From: Candidatus Zixiibacteriota bacterium
Lineage (GTDB): Bacteria > Zixibacteria > MSB-5A5 > GN15 > FEB-12
Assembly (NCBI GenBank): GCA_023700785.1
Contig: JAMPYH010000109.1
Location: forward strand, 1 to 8,141
Direction of reading: 5' to 3'
Length of the DNA: 8,141 bases
Below the pieces are notes generated by a model, which was given only the letters and a program-made list of their open reading frames with translations, was not told the origin of the DNA and ran no database searches. Position 1 is the first letter of the stretch, and each line of letters opens with the position of its first letter. A program made the position numbers and the translations under genes. Of the stretch, positions 6,115 to 8,141 are shown in pieces.

Positions 6115-7338
6115 ATGTACATCGTTTGGCTACGGGCTGAACCGATCTTCCCGCTTGACAGCGGAAACCGTATTCGAAGTTTCAACCTGCTTCGCGGGGT
6201 CGCCCGCGAGGAGGCGGTGACCTATGTCGGTTTGCGCCATGATGACGGTCTGGTCGGCCAGATCTCCAGTCAGTTCGCTTCCCCGGCTATCACGGTCCGC
6301 CAGCTGATAGAACAGAGGACCGGATACCGCTTTTATGCACGCCTGCTGGCCAACCTTGGTTCCGCGTATCCATACTATATGAAGCGCTATGCCAGCCTGG
6401 AGATCCGCGATGAGGTCCGCAAACTGGTTCAATCCGGCGCGTGCGACCTGATCGTCTGTGATTCACTCGAGAGCGCGGTCAATCTCGATTTTGATCTCGA
6501 CGTGCCAAAAGTGCTCTACCATCACGCTGTCGAGACGACCCTCTGGCATCAGCGCTACGAGACGGCGTCAGGCGTTATACGGCGTGCCTATTTCAATTTT
6601 GAAACGAAGCGCATGGCGGCCTATGAATCGATGACCTGCAATCGCTTTGATCATATTATCGCGACAAGCGAAAATGACCGCGAGTCGCTGATCAAGGAAC
6701 ATCGCGTTACATCACCGATCACGCCCGTGCCGGTGGGTGTCGATAGCGGCTATTTCAAGCCGCCCAAAGAGGACATGACCGTGCCCAGGCGTCTGATGTT
6801 CTCCGGGTCGCTTGATCTGCTGTCCAATATCGATCAGCTACTTTGGTTCGTCTCGGAGGTTTACCCGCTGGTGCGGCGGGAGCATCCAGATGCGTCGCTC
6901 GAAATAGTCGGCCCGAATCCGGCCGTCGAGATCGCGACCCTCCCCAGGAAGGATCAGTCAATTCGAGTAGCCGGTTGGGTGAAAGATATCCGCCCGCATC
7001 TGGCGCAGGCGGATATCTATATCGTGCCGCTTCGCGTCCCTGGCGGCAACCGCGTCAAATTGTACGAGGCGATGGCGATGCGCAGGCCGGTTGTTTCCAC
7101 CAGCTACGGGGCGGAAGGACTTAATCTCGTTCCCGAACAGCACCTTCTGGTCGCGGACACGGTCAAAGAGTTCGCGGCCGCCGTCAATTCGCTTTTGCGC
7201 GACACGGGCAAGAAGTCCCGTTTGGCCGAGGCCGGCTATCGTCTGGTGCATCAAGAACATGACTGGTCGCGCATGGTGGCGGAGACACTCCAGCTCCTGC
7301 GCTCGCTCTCACGCCGACCCGCACACGCCGGAAAGTGA
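6115..7338 (+). CDS. GT4-family glycosyltransferase
   Basis: This 407-residue GT-B protein resembles the GT4 enzymes of exopolysaccharide clusters, including the PEP-CTERM/XrtA-associated type. The N-terminal domain begins with PIFPLDSGNRIRSFNLLRGVAREEAVTYV (10-38), the acceptor-side glycine loop. It continues with PYYMKRYASLEIRDEVRKLV (86-105), CDLIVCDSLESA (110-121), a YHHAVETTLWHQRY block (135-148) and ATSENDRESL (183-192). The donor domain shows FSGSLDLLSNIDQLLWF (229-245), LEIVG (262-266), a GW...I...L..AD segment (287-300) and VPLRVPGGNRVKLYEAMAMRRPVVST (304-329), with E318 as the expected donor-ribose contact. The ATG at 6115 fits the family's N-terminus and follows AGGG/AGGAG; an in-frame ATG at 6022 would overlap the upstream gene by 25 bases. 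It is 68 bases behind the first transferase and is likely co-transcribed. The substrate is unknown. Confidence 0.92.
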   Translation: MYIVWLRAEPIFPLDSGNRIRSFNLLRGVAREEAVTYVGLRHDDGLVGQISSQFASPAITVRQLIEQRTGYRFYARLLANLGSAYPYYMKRYASLEIRDEVRKLVQSGACDLIVCDSLESAVNLDFDLDVPKVLYHHAVETTLWHQRYETASGVIRRAYFNFETKRMAAYESMTCNRFDHIIATSENDRESLIKEHRVTSPITPVPVGVDSGYFKPPKEDMTVPRRLMFSGSLDLLSNIDQLLWFVSEVYPLVRREHPDASLEIVGPNPAVEIATLPRKDQSIRVAGWVKDIRPHLAQADIYIVPLRVPGGNRVKLYEAMAMRRPVVSTSYGAEGLNLVPEQHLLVADTVKEFAAAVNSLLRDTGKKSRLAEAGYRLVHQEHDWSRMVAETLQLLRSLSRRPAHAGK

Positions 7339-7360
7339 TTGTCCGCGACCTGCCCGCCCG

Positions 7361-7375
7361 TTATCTTGTGATAAT
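7361..7375 (+). promoter_or_regulatory. Candidate extended -10 promoter with small inverted repeat
   Basis: TGTGATAAT (7367-7375) fits an extended -10 (TGn followed by GATAAT, five of six matches) and would start transcription about 18 bases before the nuclease start. No good -35 is spaced to it. The overlapping TTATC-TTGT-GATAA (7361-7374) is a perfect 5-bp inverted repeat that could be chance or a small operator. Confidence 0.3.
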
Positions 7376-7399
7376 TGAAGAAAAGGAACCGGGGAGTCT

Positions 7400-8141
7400 A
7401 TGCTGTCAACTTTCAGTCATAACGCGCTCAAGACATTTGAATCCTGCCCTCGCCGCTATAAGTTCATGCATGTAGAGAAGCTGGATCTGCCCAAGCGGGT
7501 GCCGGCCAATCTCTATCTTGGGAACGCGGTTCACCGTACGCTCGCGACTCTGTACGCGATAGTGCTTGAGGGGAAGATCCCCACGCTGGAATATCTGCTC
7601 GACCAATATACCAAAGAATGGGACAAGCCGGACCGCGAGGAGATCTATATCAATCGCGACTATATGACCATGGAGGATTATATCGCTTCCGGCAAGGCGA
7701 TGATCGAGCGATACTACGCGAAGTATCATCCCTTCGATCAGGCCAAGCCGATCGGCATCGAGCGGCGCCTGGATGGATATGTCACCAATACGCCGTATAA
7801 ACTGGCTGGCTATATTGACCGGATCTCCCGCCGGCCTGATGGCACAATCGAGATCTGCGATTACAAGACCGGTAAAGATCTTCCCCGTGGCGGGCATGAC
7901 CCGAATTTCTATCACCAGATGGGGATATATCAATTGCTGGTGCGGGAGAACTTCCCGGACTTCACCTCGGTCGTTCTCGTGCAGCACTTCCACAAAGTGG
8001 AAGAGACGATTTCCTATGTGATGCCGGAAGAGGAGTTGGATCAGCTGCGCGAGGAGATCCGGATCGCCATCAAGGAGATAAAGCGCGCTGAGAAACTTGA
8101 CGATTTTCCCGCGGTCGAGGGAGCGCAGTGCGACTTTTGTG
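7400..8141 (+). CDS. RecB-family PD-(D/E)XK nuclease with likely Fe-S cluster cysteines (3' end beyond window)
   Basis: The first 247 residues are present; the gene runs off the window in frame. This is a stand-alone RecB-like exonuclease domain of the PDDEXK_1 (Cas4/AddB-like) type, which cuts DNA using a divalent metal. Visible motifs are SxNALKTFESCPRRYKF (6-22), LGNAVHRTL (40-48) with H45, LAGYIDRI (135-142) with D140, EICDYKTGK (151-159) with D154 and K156, and YHQMGIYQLL (171-180) giving the Q-x3-Y motif (Q173, Y177). C16 together with C244 and C247 matches the one-plus-three cysteine pattern that holds a 4Fe-4S cluster in Cas4 and AddB; the last cysteine would fall outside the window. 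The ATG at 7400 follows GGGGAG by three bases. Its role may be DNA repair or recombination. No cas gene or helicase is visible in the window. Confidence 0.9.
   Translation, partial: MLSTFSHNALKTFESCPRRYKFMHVEKLDLPKRVPANLYLGNAVHRTLATLYAIVLEGKIPTLEYLLDQYTKEWDKPDREEIYINRDYMTMEDYIASGKAMIERYYAKYHPFDQAKPIGIERRLDGYVTNTPYKLAGYIDRISRRPDGTIEICDYKTGKDLPRGGHDPNFYHQMGIYQLLVRENFPDFTSVVLVQHFHKVEETISYVMPEEELDQLREEIRIAIKEIKRAEKLDDFPAVEGAQCDFC

Noticed and set aside
7406..7993. Long minus-strand frame opposite the nuclease (195 residues)
   Set aside because: The plus strand encodes clear RecB-family motifs throughout this stretch, so the opposite frame is a shadow.

Overview
The window reads as ordinary chromosome from a Gram-negative (diderm) bacterium of moderately high GC content. 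The clearest sign of an outer membrane is a lipoprotein that joins a glycine-zipper segment to an OmpA-type peptidoglycan-binding domain. NDH-2, MscL and the GT4 glycosyltransferases are widespread, so the phylum cannot be fixed by eye. The gene mix and style would suit an environmental lineage of the FCB group or a similar candidate phylum, but that is only a guess.

Layout. At 99-563 (+) lies a GAF-domain protein resembling free methionine-(R)-sulfoxide reductase. It meets, stop codon to stop codon, a secreted dienelactone-hydrolase-family enzyme at 564-1346 (-). Behind that, on the same strand, come a strong intrinsic terminator (1401-1430), mscL with an added C-terminal zinc-ribbon-like tail (1469-1921) and a VOC/glyoxalase-fold protein (1966-2304). 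VOC and mscL are 44 bases apart and probably co-transcribed. The 2305-2640 interval is a divergent promoter region. It holds a good sigma70-type promoter for the plus-strand OmpA-family lipoprotein (2641-3318), which ends in a textbook terminator (3359-3396).

Only 12 bases past that terminator starts a type II NADH:quinone dehydrogenase (3409-4719). Two GT4-type glycosyltransferases follow (4928-6046 and 6115-7338), suggesting part of a cell-surface polysaccharide or glycoconjugate locus. Last is a RecB-family PD-(D/E)XK nuclease with likely Fe-S cysteines (7400 onward), cut by the window edge.

How the genes fit together. Several deal with the envelope and stress: a tension-gated channel, a peptidoglycan-tethering lipoprotein, a possible methionine-sulfoxide repair enzyme, a respiratory dehydrogenase and surface-glycan transferases. 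They do not form one obvious pathway. I found no mobile element, CRISPR array, tRNA or rRNA, and no convincing new multi-gene system. The points most worth checking are a roughly threefold excess of GATC concentrated in coding sequence, a first glycosyltransferase lacking the usual donor-site acidic pair, the zinc-ribbon MscL, and the NDH-2 start pressed against a terminator with no Shine-Dalgarno.
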